Shown one piece after another: positions 14,101 to 22,486 of a stretch of 64,000 nt of DNA. Made by a program: the position numbers and the translations under genes. This DNA comes from Hymenopus coronatus (taxonomy: Eukaryota; Arthropoda; Insecta; Mantodea; Hymenopodidae), in NCBI GenBank assembly GCA_030762935.1, contig CM060896.1, positions 8,215,501 to 8,279,500 of the forward strand, given 5' to 3'. Under the pieces are notes generated by a model that made no database searches, had not been told where the DNA came from, and was given only the letters and a program-made list of their open reading frames with translations. How positions within the stretch are numbered: position 1 is the stretch's first letter; every line of letters starts with the position of its first letter.

Positions 14101-17100
14101 CTGCGCTAGCTCGTCGTTAGCACCAGGAGAGGTACCCACAATGACAATGTCCAGATCGGAAGACATTTGTACGTCTCCATTCCCGTCTGTGCGAGTATGG
14201 AACATTCACCTCTCCTGGTTTGGGAAGGGGACGACCAAGATCTACAACTCCAGTAGTGCAGGAGGAGATTCTGGAGGCTGTGGACAGGACTCCTTCTATC
14301 AGCACACGACGGTTAGCGTTGCAAGTCAATGTTCCTCATACGACTGTCTGGAGACTGTTGAACGAGTATCAATTGTATCCTTATCATTTGCAATGTGTAC
14401 AGGCCCTGTCGCCAGCAGATTACCCTGCACGAGTTAGGTTCTGTCAGTGGTTCTTGAAGCAGTGTGGTGTAAGTCCGAACTTTTCTGTCGTCGTATTATT
14501 TACAGATGAAGCACAGTTCACAAGAGATGGCATAACAAATTTCCACAATCAGCATGTATAGTCGCATGAAAACCCATGTGCAACTGTTGTATCTCATCAT
14601 CAGGTGCGGTTCTCCCTCAACATGTGGGCCGGTATCATTGGTGATCGATTAGTTGGACCCCATGTACGTGTAAACAGACTTACGGGGCAGGCGTACACAA
14701 ACTTCCTGGAAAACACCATACCTGACGTTTTCGAAGACACTCCACTGATCAATCATAAACACATTCACTTCTTGCATGATGGCGCTCCTGCACACTTCAG
14801 TCTTACGGCTCGCCAGTACTTGGATCGAAGGTTTCCTGATCAATGGATAGGTAGAGGTGGCCCAATTGCTTGGCCTCCACGCTCACCTGATCTGAACCCT
14901 CTCACCTCTACTTGTGGGACCATTTAAAATCATTGGTTTATTCGTCTCCGGTGCCGGATTTGGAATCCCTTCGGAATCAAATTTTGGCAAGTTGTGAGGA
15001 CATATGCAATAATCCTGGATTTTGGGATTGTGTTCGCAGGTCAATGAGACATCGATGTGAGGTCTGTATTCAAGCAGGAGGTGGACATTTTGAACAAGTT
15101 CTGTAATGACAACAACCTGCAGAAAGAAAGACATTCCAGTGAATTTCAATGTTGTGAAGGCCATAACTCGGAAATGAAGCATTTCCGAACTAATTTGATT
15201 GTCTACATGTGGAAAATACATACCTGAAATTGTGCCCCTATTTTTGAAACACTCTGTATATCATTCAGAAATGGGGGAACCAGAAGCTAATATAGTGACA
15301 TTATAACAATTGTAATACAAATATATCCTAATATACAAAAAACATTGTTAAAAATTAAAATTATTATTTTGCTGAAACCTCATTCAATCCTAGTTTTACA
15401 ATTTTTTAAATAGGTGTTAAACACCCACTTTTACTAAATTTGGCACTGCAGGTGATGACAGGATGATATATGTAATGAAGATGCAGCACCGGAGAATGCA
15501 ATGGTAGGAAAAACCTGAGAAAATCCGCCCCTGCTCTGCTTTGTCCACCACAACTCCCATGTGCTGCTGCTTGGGATCGAATCAAGGCCACCTTGGGAGA
15601 GGTCGAGTCTCTAACTACTCAGCAACAGTGCAGCCTCATAACAAGCTAGAGTAATAGATTCCATACAACAAACACCAAGCATATGCCTTTGGTTTGGTAT
15701 AACATAGGAATATAAGGTTAAACAGGTTTTTATCTACATTTAATAAAAATCCAGTTCTCTTTTGGATTACAATGACATTTACTTTATTTGTTCATAGAAT
15801 CATTTAGGAGAAATGATCACCTTTGAATTTTATATGTAATTTTATAACAAATTATTAAAAGTAAATAATACATAGAAATTGTGCTTGTGATTTGGATGAC
15901 TAAAAGATGTTCTTTGTGTAGAAGTATTTCCAAAAGCTTAAAGTGCTATGAACCAAATTTAAGCACTCCATAAGTGATAAAATCACAGAAGTAGTGAAAA
16001 TGTAAAGTAATATGTGCCAGAAAACAGTGTGCCATAGTGGTGATTTTCTATGTCTTTCTTTCATCAAAATGATCAGTGACTGCAAATTGTCTGACCACAA
16101 GAGGAATGAGCTGCATAAACATATTGTAGCACACCAAGCATGTAGCTGCGCCATGGCCAAGTGGTGAGACTGCTCACCTAGATGGCCTGGGTTCAATCCC
16201 AAGTGAGTGCATATGAGATTTGTAGTGGACAATGCGGTGCAGGGGCAGCTTTTCTCTGGGTTCTCTGATTTCCGCTACCAATGTATTCCACCCATGCTCC
16301 ATCTTCACTTCATGTATCATCGCCTGCGGTGCCACAAGTAGTAGGTGGGCATCAAACACTACCCAAAAAAATATTAAGTGTGGGGCAGGTTTCACCCCTA
16401 CACTATGCATACTGGGAGTCGTCAGAGGAAGAGCTGTTTGCGCAAGTAAGAGGGAAGTGGGTAGCCTTAGGGTTAAACCCTTTAATGAATGAATTATTTT
16501 GCTACATATGCTGCTCTTCCTCAAAATTGCAAACCATTATTTACATCCCTTTCACCGGCATCACAACTGAAGCGACTAAAATAGCCATGATTGTTAGTGT
16601 GATACGAAGTGGACTCGCCATCCATTCAAAGCAAACACTGTGACTTTGAGTCTCAGCAACTGCAGTCAAATATACCTATGGTAAAGGATGGAGAGGGCCC
16701 AAGTAAAACAACTGGTGTGATGGGATACTTGGATGCTGACGGAATTGCATTTGACTGTACTTGCATGGATTTTGCTTTTTTTTTTTTTATTAAGAATAAA
16801 GCAAAAAGAACACTACAGCTTTATTACAAAATTATTAATATAAAGACAGATATAACTAGGCTAATTTTATTCTTGAAAGTTGAAATTAGAAAAAAAGTCC
16901 ATTGAAGATACTAAAACTATATGTAACACCATGCTATTAAGATGCAGGAGGGTGTCCTTTTGATTAGAAAGATCAAGAGCTATAAATAAATACACAGGGC
17001 TTTTACTGTCATGATATTGTATGGTTAAGGGATGAGGAAACCCCAGGGTTATCCAAGCTCCATTCCAATCATTTGGTACATTATGAATCTTGTACTCTAC

Positions 17101-20100
17101 ACTTCAAAAATAAAAACTATGCCATAGGTCAGTATGTCCCACAATGTCTGCAGCTCAGATAAACAAGCCTCTTCTAACCTTTCATATTTATTCAAATGCA
17201 AGACTGTGTTTTTTCCCAAAATATTAATGTTCAGAACAGGCATGCGACATAGGCATGTTTTCTGAATACCCTGCGGGGAAGCAGTAATTTCAAACTTCAC
17301 AGGTAAGGCAGAGGCAAAGCCTGGGGGAAATGGCATAGATTATCATCAAGTTTGCAACATATGCAGCAGATTTTCTGAATTCCATTTCGTGCCACAAATT
17401 GGTTAACAGGCCTATGAGCATTCTCATTGCAAAAACATATTACCCTCCTAGATTGAAATAAAACTAGAAGACTTTCAGTTCAGTGTCATCATATAATGTA
17501 TTGGAAGCCACACATATACGGTACGTTTCCCTTCTTCCTCTCTGTGTCACCTGCAACGTGAATTTATGCGCAAATTCGAATTAGGTATTAATCCAAAATA
17601 TATTATGTTGTCTTAATTGAAAATAGCATCCATAATCATCATTATAGACATACTGCCACTGCTGTGGTCGTAACATTCTGTACATCTCCGTACTCCCACT
17701 CTAAACACAAATTTGATTTAGATGGTGTCTTGTCTTAATTGAATATCATATCCATTATTATTGTTACAGCTAAGCTGCCACCATCACCACAAGACATACG
17801 GTAACATTTACCTTCTCTGCCACTCGCAATGTGAATTTCTGTAAAAATTCTAATTGTTAAAATATTAGTACATATGATTTCTAAATAGAAAAATCATATT
17901 CACCATCAACACTAGAGCTCCACTGCTGTCCCATTTTATCAAAAATGAACATTACAATTCTCCCTTCTGCTGTGCAAATACAAAATTTATTCATCATCAT
18001 TGTTAAAGTTATGCTGCCACTAACGCCACACTACTATCACACTCATACACTGTACATTTTCTTACTTCTGTATTACCCTCTCCATCAACCACACAAAATT
18101 CACAAATTCAAATTAAGGAAAAAAAAAAGAGACCTATTCAGCTTAAGTGTCCATTAGTTTGTTAAATATATGTCAAACCATTTAATGTCATTTAAAAATT
18201 AAGATATCCTGTCTTCTTTTGACATATGAAGATGATATGCTAAATTCTAAAATTAAGTTCTGAAAATTGGGGGATGCCTTACATTTGAGGTTGTGTTGTA
18301 TTTGGATAAATACCGTGGTTACTAAAGCTTTTATAATAACACTTAGGTTTACACCAGCATTATGTTAGAAGGGCAGTGCTATATCAGTGTTTTAAAATCT
18401 TGAAACGCCCGCTTTAACTACTAATGGCATTGCAGGCGGTTGCCACTAATACTGATCCTGAAACAGGTGCCATGTTACCTTCCAACTAAATGAAATATAA
18501 TCTACTCACAATTACCATATCAGGTACCCTATAATATTCTGCCCTGGAGTTAAAGTACTTGCACACTCATACCGCTAAATATAAACATTGTCAAATAGCT
18601 CAAATACTAGCAATGAGAACCTGCAAGTGAGTAGTTTTGTCTGTCACAGTAGTTAAACGTGGCAGCATGGGTGACTCCCATATCATATTTCAGATCCGTC
18701 TCATGGTCTAACAGTAAATGACAAAGAAGGCTGACATCTCTCTGTTTCACCAGCAATTCAGGTCTGTAGAGATGAAACATTAAATGACTTTAGGATCCAC
18801 ATAGCTGAGTTTTCTATTTGTTTTCTCAAAATTAAGCAAAAATCTGAACGAGACTTTGATTAAACTCACAAATTGATTAATAACCAGGGTACATGAATAA
18901 CAAGCAAGTCCTGATCATGTACTCTTCCTTAATTAAGTGTTGGGATTAGTTTGCTTTATCTGACTGGTAACTCTGTCCCCAGTTACACTAAACTTAGAAT
19001 TACTATATTATTAGCTTTCTATTACTTGTAGAATCTAATTCACTTGTGATCCCAAGATCATGGATTCAATCTAGCCAAAGATTAACAGTTTTTGAGATGC
19101 TTAAAACTGACAGACCCATGTCCCTATATTAACTGGCAGGTAAAAGATAAAATTCTGGCAACATTGGCAGCAGCGAAATGGTGCAGACAATTTAGAGCAT
19201 TTGTTAATTAACACACATACAATTGAAGGTGTAGTAATTTAACTTTGAAGTACAACATCCAGAACATTTTGCACACTAAACAATAATTTTATTTTGTTAT
19301 AGAACTGTGATTCTTTGATTTCGAAACAATAACTAAAAATCTGATACATTTTCCTTTCACAGGACTTTCTCTGTATAACTGTAACAAATTATCGTTATAC
19401 ACTCTATTTTTCTATCTACTTTATGATAATCAATATAAACATTAGCAGAAATTGTCTTAATTACCCTCTTCCTTGTAAGTAGAAGGAAACTAATGGAATA
19501 TTCTAGGCTAAAACGAGTCAAATCTTTTAAAACCTGGTTGCAATGTGGATAAAATCCATTTCTTTGCTTTGCCAGAGTTGACAAATTCCTGTATGTGAAA
19601 AGTGTAAGTATTTTAAAACTGAAACCAATAATGAGGAATATCTCAAAAATGGTCAACTCTACGAAAAAAATGTATATGACATAAATTGTGTGTTTCAATA
19701 AGATCTACTTATTTTGTGCTGCAAGTTTTTGTTTGTCTCTTACAGTTTACTAGTTATGCAAAATCCAACAAACTTCATCCAGAATAAAGAGGCTGAAATG
19801 GAAAAATGAAATCGCCTGTTATTTATGGACGCTCTTTAACTGTGTTGGTTCTCAGCGTCCCATTCTATATTGGGCGTGAAAGATCCCCTAATTTTGCTCA
19901 GAGGCCTCTCTTATCAGGCTTGAGGTTCTTTTATGTGCCGTAAATCTACGACATGGGACCCACGGCTTTACTTCCCTTCCGAAGGAAGCCATGCTAAGGA
20001 TTTTTACGCCCGAAAAAATCCATCGTCCTCTGCCGGGTTTGAACCCGCGACCTTGGGTATATGAAGTTAGCATGGTAACCATTACACCACGGAGGGCGAC

Positions 20101-20939
20101 AAAGAGGCTGAATATCTTTAATATACAGTATTTTAATTAATATGGTTAGAGCGATTATTGAGAAAATCAAAATTTTTTCCTTGTAAAGGGTAGTTTAGAG
20201 TTGGAGGATTTTTCTCAAAGTCTTTTGTGTCACATCCCTGCAAGATAGTTAAATTAAATACCAGACTTGGTATTTTGCAATCTTTATGTTTATGAGTTAT
20301 CGTCTTCAACACACAAACACCCAGACCTTTTTCTAAAAATGCTTCTTTGGATACAAGGAACCCTAAAATATGTATTTCTGGTGAATTTAAGGACAGAATG
20401 CAATACCTTCTCTATACACTATGCACATAATACATGTAGAGAAAGTAAAATTTTACTTCAATTTGTTTACTAATAAAACTAACCTTAGTTACACCACCAA
20501 CACATGTAGCTTTTGCAGAAGTTGTTTCCTGCCACCAGAGTTCTTCTTTGATTTCTATCTTGGTGTCCAGTTCAGAGTCTTTGTTGGAAGGATTGACTGT
20601 CACTGATGGAACTTTAGTAAAATGCTCTCTCTGGTTTTGTGACCAAAAGTCTGTATCAAAACAAGGTTCATTGATTTCTGTTTTGGTTTCCATTTCATAG
20701 TCATCATGGCACTGTTTGACCTTCATTACAAGATTCTCAGAAAAATGCTGCCAATCATTTTGTGGACTAAAGTCTGAATCAACAACCTCTTCTTTGATTT
20801 CTGTTTTACACACTTTGTTGCATGCAGTAACATCATTATTCAATTGCACTGTAATGTCTTGTGAGAAGCTTTCTTTCACGGTCTGTGAAATAACTTCTGA
20901 GGAAAGAACATCTTCTTTACTTTCTGTTTTGATATCCAT
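2407..20939 (-). CDS. ZNF-A: multi-finger C2H2 zinc-finger protein (whole gene span)
   Basis: Probable nuclear DNA-binding transcription factor. Joining coding exons 20939-20484, 13444-13404 and 3868-2407 gives 1959 nt, an exact multiple of three (652 codons plus stop). Residues 1-152 are acidic with repeated K-x-E motifs; about 153-166 come from the micro-exon; about 263-283 is a degenerate finger that lacks its first Cys; about 291-647 hold 13 canonical C-x2-C-x12-H-x3-H fingers with EGIKPHK-type linkers. No KRAB, BTB or ZAD domain is seen. An acceptor (AG at 20990-20991) precedes the start exon, so there is at least one upstream 5' UTR exon that I could not find. ZNF-B at 45-64 kb has the same structure. 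Function and target are unknown; the family and the exon structure are secure. Confidence 0.9.
3940..4141. other. ZNF-A intron, no element recognised
   Basis: AT-rich intron sequence between the finger-exon acceptor and a LINE tail; nothing else recognised. Confidence 0.4.
4142..5111 (+). mobile_element. 5'-truncated RNase-H LINE (I/Jockey-like) with poly-A tail
   Basis: The 3' end of a non-LTR retrotransposon. The frame from 4145 holds an RNase H domain: the LSDSMSSLKAI strand and the IFIWIPSQRGIAGNEEADKEAK motif. After a TGA at about 4418-4420 the same element reads on through RLRIGQTKLTHSYLLSKEAP and a Cys/His knuckle with VKHIIFQC, the usual C-terminus of these elements. An AT-rich 3' UTR follows, ending in AATAAAGAATAAA and a poly-A run at about 5080-5111. 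It sits in the last intron of ZNF-A, opposite in strand to the gene. No clear target-site duplication was found. Confidence 0.8.
5160..7720 (-). mobile_element. CR1/L2-group LINE, heavily decayed
   Basis: Read on the minus strand, the order is: a remnant with GDDGVELNPGP (about 7540-7600), a signature just upstream of the endonuclease in CR1/L2-type LINEs; a decayed apurinic endonuclease region (SVVNC..SVLNK near 6850, then an ESWLQPDIA-like stretch); a reverse-transcriptase C-terminal part (ILEYSAASWN near 5830, QKLALESVQK); and the terminal FSFANRIIKEWNKIAAEFLE...VNSFKKRL block at 5624-5415. The 3' UTR contains (AAT)n at about 5337-5357 and the sequence AGGGCATGACCTGGTGG. Many stops and frameshifts. 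A second copy of its 3' part is at 42.9-44.7 kb on the plus strand. Confidence 0.75.
8020..9660 (-). mobile_element. piggyBac-like DNA transposon remnant
   Basis: A decayed piggyBac-family element in the second coding intron of ZNF-A. It spans the acidic N-terminal segment (9660-9540) to the Cys-rich C-terminus (about 8180-8040). I did not find convincing terminal inverted repeats or TTAA duplications, so the ends are set by protein similarity. Confidence 0.8.
8040..9660 (-). pseudogene. piggyBac-type transposase (DDE_Tnp_1_7), broken
   Basis: The cut-and-paste transposase is spread over several frames. 9660-9540: acidic start (DSDFDIDGKFSDFEG). 9373-9131: LNEIYRLIGLITLMGV and YWSTDDML. 9112-8432: ITVDENLMLWKGRLGWKQY (first catalytic Asp), TVYLDNCYSSPKLY (second) and MGGIDLVDQ (third), in the order expected for the family. 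Further on, WYKNVFLHQLDITIYN and then a Cys-rich tail (CYVCCKKGVRKET...CFEMYN) matching the C-terminal zinc-binding domain of the family. Frameshifts lie at about 9120, 8430 and 8270. All three Asp are still present, but the frame is not intact, so it is a pseudogene. Confidence 0.88.
9661..10440. other. ZNF-A intron, nothing recognised
   Basis: AT-rich sequence with a short CA run near 9880-9890. No protein or repeat family recognised. Confidence 0.4.
10445..12030 (-). mobile_element. I-like LINE fragment, distal copy (RT thumb to 3' end)
   Basis: Minus-strand remnant: RT-thumb sequence near 11990-11850, an RNase H region at 11559-11278 (IYIHTDACKCTIGIG), a C-terminal block with HIGYCCFTQSHLLKREPAP near 10960, and an A-rich (plus strand) 3' UTR. 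The 3' end is at about 10445-10490, where the minus strand reads AAGGGAACTAATAACC...CCCTTAAACCCC, the same 3' signature seen at 26857 and 28640. Many stops. Confidence 0.7.
12031..13240 (-). mobile_element. I-like LINE fragment, proximal copy (RT to RNase H)
   Basis: Minus-strand remnant of the same family: an RT segment at about 13093-12900 (QSLDNFSHWGSKNGFHFSTEKSLC), the thumb near 12760-12600 (ALNQSKIDYGCTIYSSA), and an RNase H start at 12310-12065 (FLTAYNDICLYTNG). It stops inside RNase H exactly where the next copy begins again in the RT thumb, so the two copies form a head-to-tail partial duplication. Confidence 0.7.
13265..13305 (-). repeat. SINE2 3' tail fragment
   Basis: The plus strand reads TGCCCGCTTTTACTACTTCTGG; its reverse is the GTAAAAGCGGGC(GTTAAAC) tail found on the SINE2 copies at 15.4, 16.1 and 38 kb. 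Only the tail is present. Confidence 0.45.
13404..13444 (-). CDS. ZNF-A exon 2 (41-nt micro-exon)
   Basis: On the minus strand the acceptor TAATTATGTTACAG is followed by 41 nt and the donor GTAAGACTTTTAG. It encodes DWADESFPSTESI plus two bases of an Arg codon completed by exon 3. Without it exon 1 (ending in phase 0) would splice to exon 3 (entering after one base) and hit a stop within a few codons; with it the whole frame is open. ZNF-B has the same exon (DWMDESFPSTKSS) with nearly identical splice sites and the same length, so both genes support it. Too short for ordinary gene finders. Confidence 0.92.
13709..15256 (+). mobile_element. Tc1/mariner-superfamily transposon
   Basis: A 1.55-kb element flanked by TA (13707-13708 and 15257-15258). 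The left end CAGGATGTTTCAAAAATACG and the right end, read in reverse, CAGAGTGTTTCAAAAATAGG form terminal inverted repeats that stay similar for about 150-200 bp. The left arm holds two copies of an internal subunit (from 13762 and from 13850), the right arm one. It is inserted in ZNF-A intron 1, close to the micro-exon. Confidence 0.88.
14040..15106 (+). pseudogene. Tc1/mariner-type transposase, broken
   Basis: One frame from ATG 14040 reads through a DUF4817-like N-terminal helix-turn-helix (ELAEIHFMYGKADGNAA, then FVRLHSRLCEYGTF), GRGRPRST, a second helix-turn-helix (SISTRRLALQVNVPHTTVWRLL), and the DDE/D core with FTDEAQFTRDGI, FLHDGAPAHF and AWPPRSPDLNPL. It is broken by TAG at 14118, TGA at 14142 and TAG at 14562 (probably a former Trp), and by a one-base frameshift near 14900. 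The C-terminus continues to a TAA at 15104. The catalytic-site residues are still readable. Confidence 0.9.
15412..15637 (-). repeat. tRNA-derived SINE (family SINE2)
   Basis: On the minus strand: an A-box-like TTGCTGAGTAGTTAGAGAC, a B-box-like GATTCGATCCC, then a body shared with copies at 16145 and 37974 (GGGGCGGATTTTCTC..., GTGCTGCATCTTCATTA...), and the end AGTAAAAGTGGGTGTTTAACACC. No clear target-site duplication seen. Confidence 0.75.
16145..16495 (+). repeat. tRNA-derived SINE (family SINE2), extended copy
   Basis: The head GCTGCGCCATGGCCAAGTGG and the B box GGTTCAATCCC are followed by the SINE2 body and a first tail AGTAGTAGGTGGGCATCAAAC near 16345. About 110 bp further on, a second tail-like segment (GGGTTAAACCCTTTAATGAATGAAT) closes the repeat. 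Either the tail region carries an insertion or two tails lie together. Confidence 0.7.
16496..17455. other. ZNF-A intron, nothing firm
   Basis: AT-rich intron with a T run at about 16778-16790 and only short chance frames. A minus-strand open stretch at 17336-17097 has no recognisable motif. Confidence 0.4.
17460..18130. repeat. Diverged tandem repeat, about three units
   Basis: Three loosely similar units of about 180-230 bp. Each holds CATnATCATCATTnTTnnAG-like text, then GCTGCCACnnnnnCCAC, then a TACGGTAnATTT/TACACTGTACATTTT segment, and ends with a CACAAAATTC/GTGAATTTCTG segment. A related unit lies at about 24.9-25.1 kb (TTTTAGCTGTGCTGCCGCTG...ATACGTTTTCATTC). Units are old and heavily mutated. 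Confidence 0.55.
18405..18442 (-). repeat. SINE2 3' tail fragment
   Basis: The plus strand CGCCCGCTTTAACTACTAATGGCATTGCAGG is cut into the same tail motif as SINE2 (reverse: GTAGTTAAAGCGGGCG). Only about 35 bp is recognisable. Confidence 0.45.
18700..20483 (-). repeat. ZNF-A intron 1 segment shared with ZNF-B intron 1
   Basis: Intron directly downstream of coding exon 1. Read on the minus strand it matches ZNF-B intron 1 (45438-46760) block by block: ACAAATTG/CAAATTAA near the donor, TACCAAATTTGG/TACCAAGTCTGG, AAATGGATTTTATCCACAT, TTAGCAGAAAT, and AATTTTGAGAAAACAAAT far down the intron. A third, partial copy is at 35.85-36.62 kb. A SINE (19798-20100) is inserted only in this copy. Confidence 0.8.
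19798..20100 (-). repeat. tRNA-derived SINE (family SINE1) with target-site duplication
   Basis: Flanked by a perfect 12-bp direct repeat AAAGAGGCTGAA (19786-19797 and 20101-20112). On the minus strand it starts GTCGCCCTCCGTGGTGTAATGGTTA (A-box-like) and holds GGTCGCGGGTTCAAACCC (B box). The body is shared with 38516-38810 and ends near GAGCGTCCATAAATAACAGG. The tRNA-like head is a pol III promoter relic, not a working tRNA. Confidence 0.92.
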
Positions 20940-20989
20940 TTCACATTTGCAATACTTGGCAGTGGTATTCTTGAATTTCAGTACCAAGT
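20484..20989 (-). CDS. ZNF-A coding exon 1 (acidic K-x-E repeat region)
   Basis: An acceptor TCTCCCACCACAG ends at 20990; the coding start is the ATG at 20939-20937 (MDIKTE...), chosen because ZNF-B starts at the same place and there has an in-frame stop just upstream. The exon ends with AAG and a GTTAGT donor, in phase 0. It encodes 152 residues made of four loose repeats of about 40 residues: K-T-E-x-K-E-(E/D), then DSDFxxQNxxxHF. The motifs IKTE, IKEE and IEIKEE fit the psi-K-x-E pattern of SUMO acceptor sites. That they are sumoylated is inference from the motif. The upstream frame is open to the acceptor, so a longer N-terminus cannot be fully excluded. Confidence 0.9.
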
Positions 20990-20999
20990 CTGTGGTGGG

Positions 21000-21130
21000 A
21001 GAAAAGAAACATGTTATTTGAATTAAATATAACAAATTTCAAACATTGTTAAAGGATTCAAACATAATATAAATTATCCAGCTATATATTATATTCAGGG
21101 AACTGAAGCATGGAAAGCTGTCACAGATTA
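21000..21130. repeat. Upstream intron shared with ZNF-B
   Basis: Read on the minus strand, the sequence before the acceptor (GTGACAGCTTTCCATGCTTC, ATATAGCTGGATAATTTA, TAATTCAAATAACATG) matches that before ZNF-B coding exon 1 (about 44840-44950). The inverted duplication therefore extends upstream of the coding start. Confidence 0.7.
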
Positions 21131-22486
21131 TAGTAGCAAAAATAAAACTTTTTACAAGAATATTTGTTTAATAGGCTGATTAAAGAGATGTATGTGAAAT
21201 GTTTATATGGTCTCAGAATACTGACACTGTCAACAAGATGGTGTTGCTTTACAAGCACATAAACACAACTCTCACTTGTCAATTATTGTTAACATGCCTT
21301 TAAAAATCTTTTCATTTGCAATAAAAGCAGAGTTTTATTAAATAGCTCGTGCAGCAGGTGGAATTTAATTATTTGGTCTGATTCAAGTTTCAATATGTCA
21401 AGGTTCTCAAATGTTATTTTTTTAGCCTTTTTCCACATTATACCCATGAAAAGCTATTGCTCAAAGTGATTCATTAGCTCATACTCAGATGTTAGTCTTG
21501 TAAGTTTTTTCCACAGGTACAAAGGCTGCCATCTTGCGACACACCATGTCAAATTAATTGTTTTTCAAGGTTTTTGAAGTAAACAGCAAAGGAAAATGGA
21601 AGGAATATTTAATAAAATTACATGTATCAGCCAGTCAGGAATTATTATTGATAAATTGGTATTATTGCAGTAACCATTGCGGCAAGATCATAACTTAAGT
21701 TTGTTCTAATTTTTGGTCTAAAACTGAAGGATGGCCAAATATCAGATTTAGACCAAACCTTGTTTGTCCCTCATGCCCATAGCCATTAATTTAACTACAT
21801 GAACATATAAATAAATGCACACCAAAAAAGGTGATAAGGATCAGAGATTATCTCAAAGACTATAATGACTCACTGTGGACTGCATTGCATTCCAAGTCCA
21901 AGAAACATGCCCCCTATTCTCAAGGTTCTGATATCACAAGCACAAAACTGACACTAATTATTTCTCGTGATAGTTGCTAAATGGACAAATTAGCAAGAGA
22001 TTTCTTATGAACCAGAGTATGCTGCCATTTCTGTCTTCCAACTACTTTATCCCAAATTTCTCAAAGGTCTTTCAGAGTTGGAGATCTAAAATCTAACAAA
22101 CATTACAGAATCATTTTGTTGATAATGTTTAACATATTTCACCAAGTATACCACCAGAAAATCACTTAAATAAGTACACTAACCTATGTATTGAAACACA
22201 TTTCCCTTTCCTTGTAAAAGCATCTGGTAATTGAGAAACTACAACCAAACACCACACATAAACTCATCATTATACTGGTTTAAAACCTACAGCTGTACTG
22301 CTTAATTGATATTTCATATCACAGAATTTTATTTTTGGGTATACATTTAGCCCACTCATCTCAGAAGTGCAGAATCAAAATATGGTGGCTTGACAAAAAG
22401 GTGCTCCACCAACCACAATGCATGATAAGGCATTTATCTATTCAACCTATATCTGTTGTTTTTCCCCCAAGATTCCCAACAAAATG
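21131..22486. other. No gene recognised upstream of ZNF-A coding exon
   Basis: AT-rich. The ZNF-A 5' UTR exon and promoter should lie here or further upstream, but I could not identify them. Confidence 0.4.

Noticed and set aside
19990..20100. Possible tRNA gene on the minus strand
   Set aside because: It is the tRNA-like head of a 300-bp SINE with target-site duplications and no proper anticodon arm.
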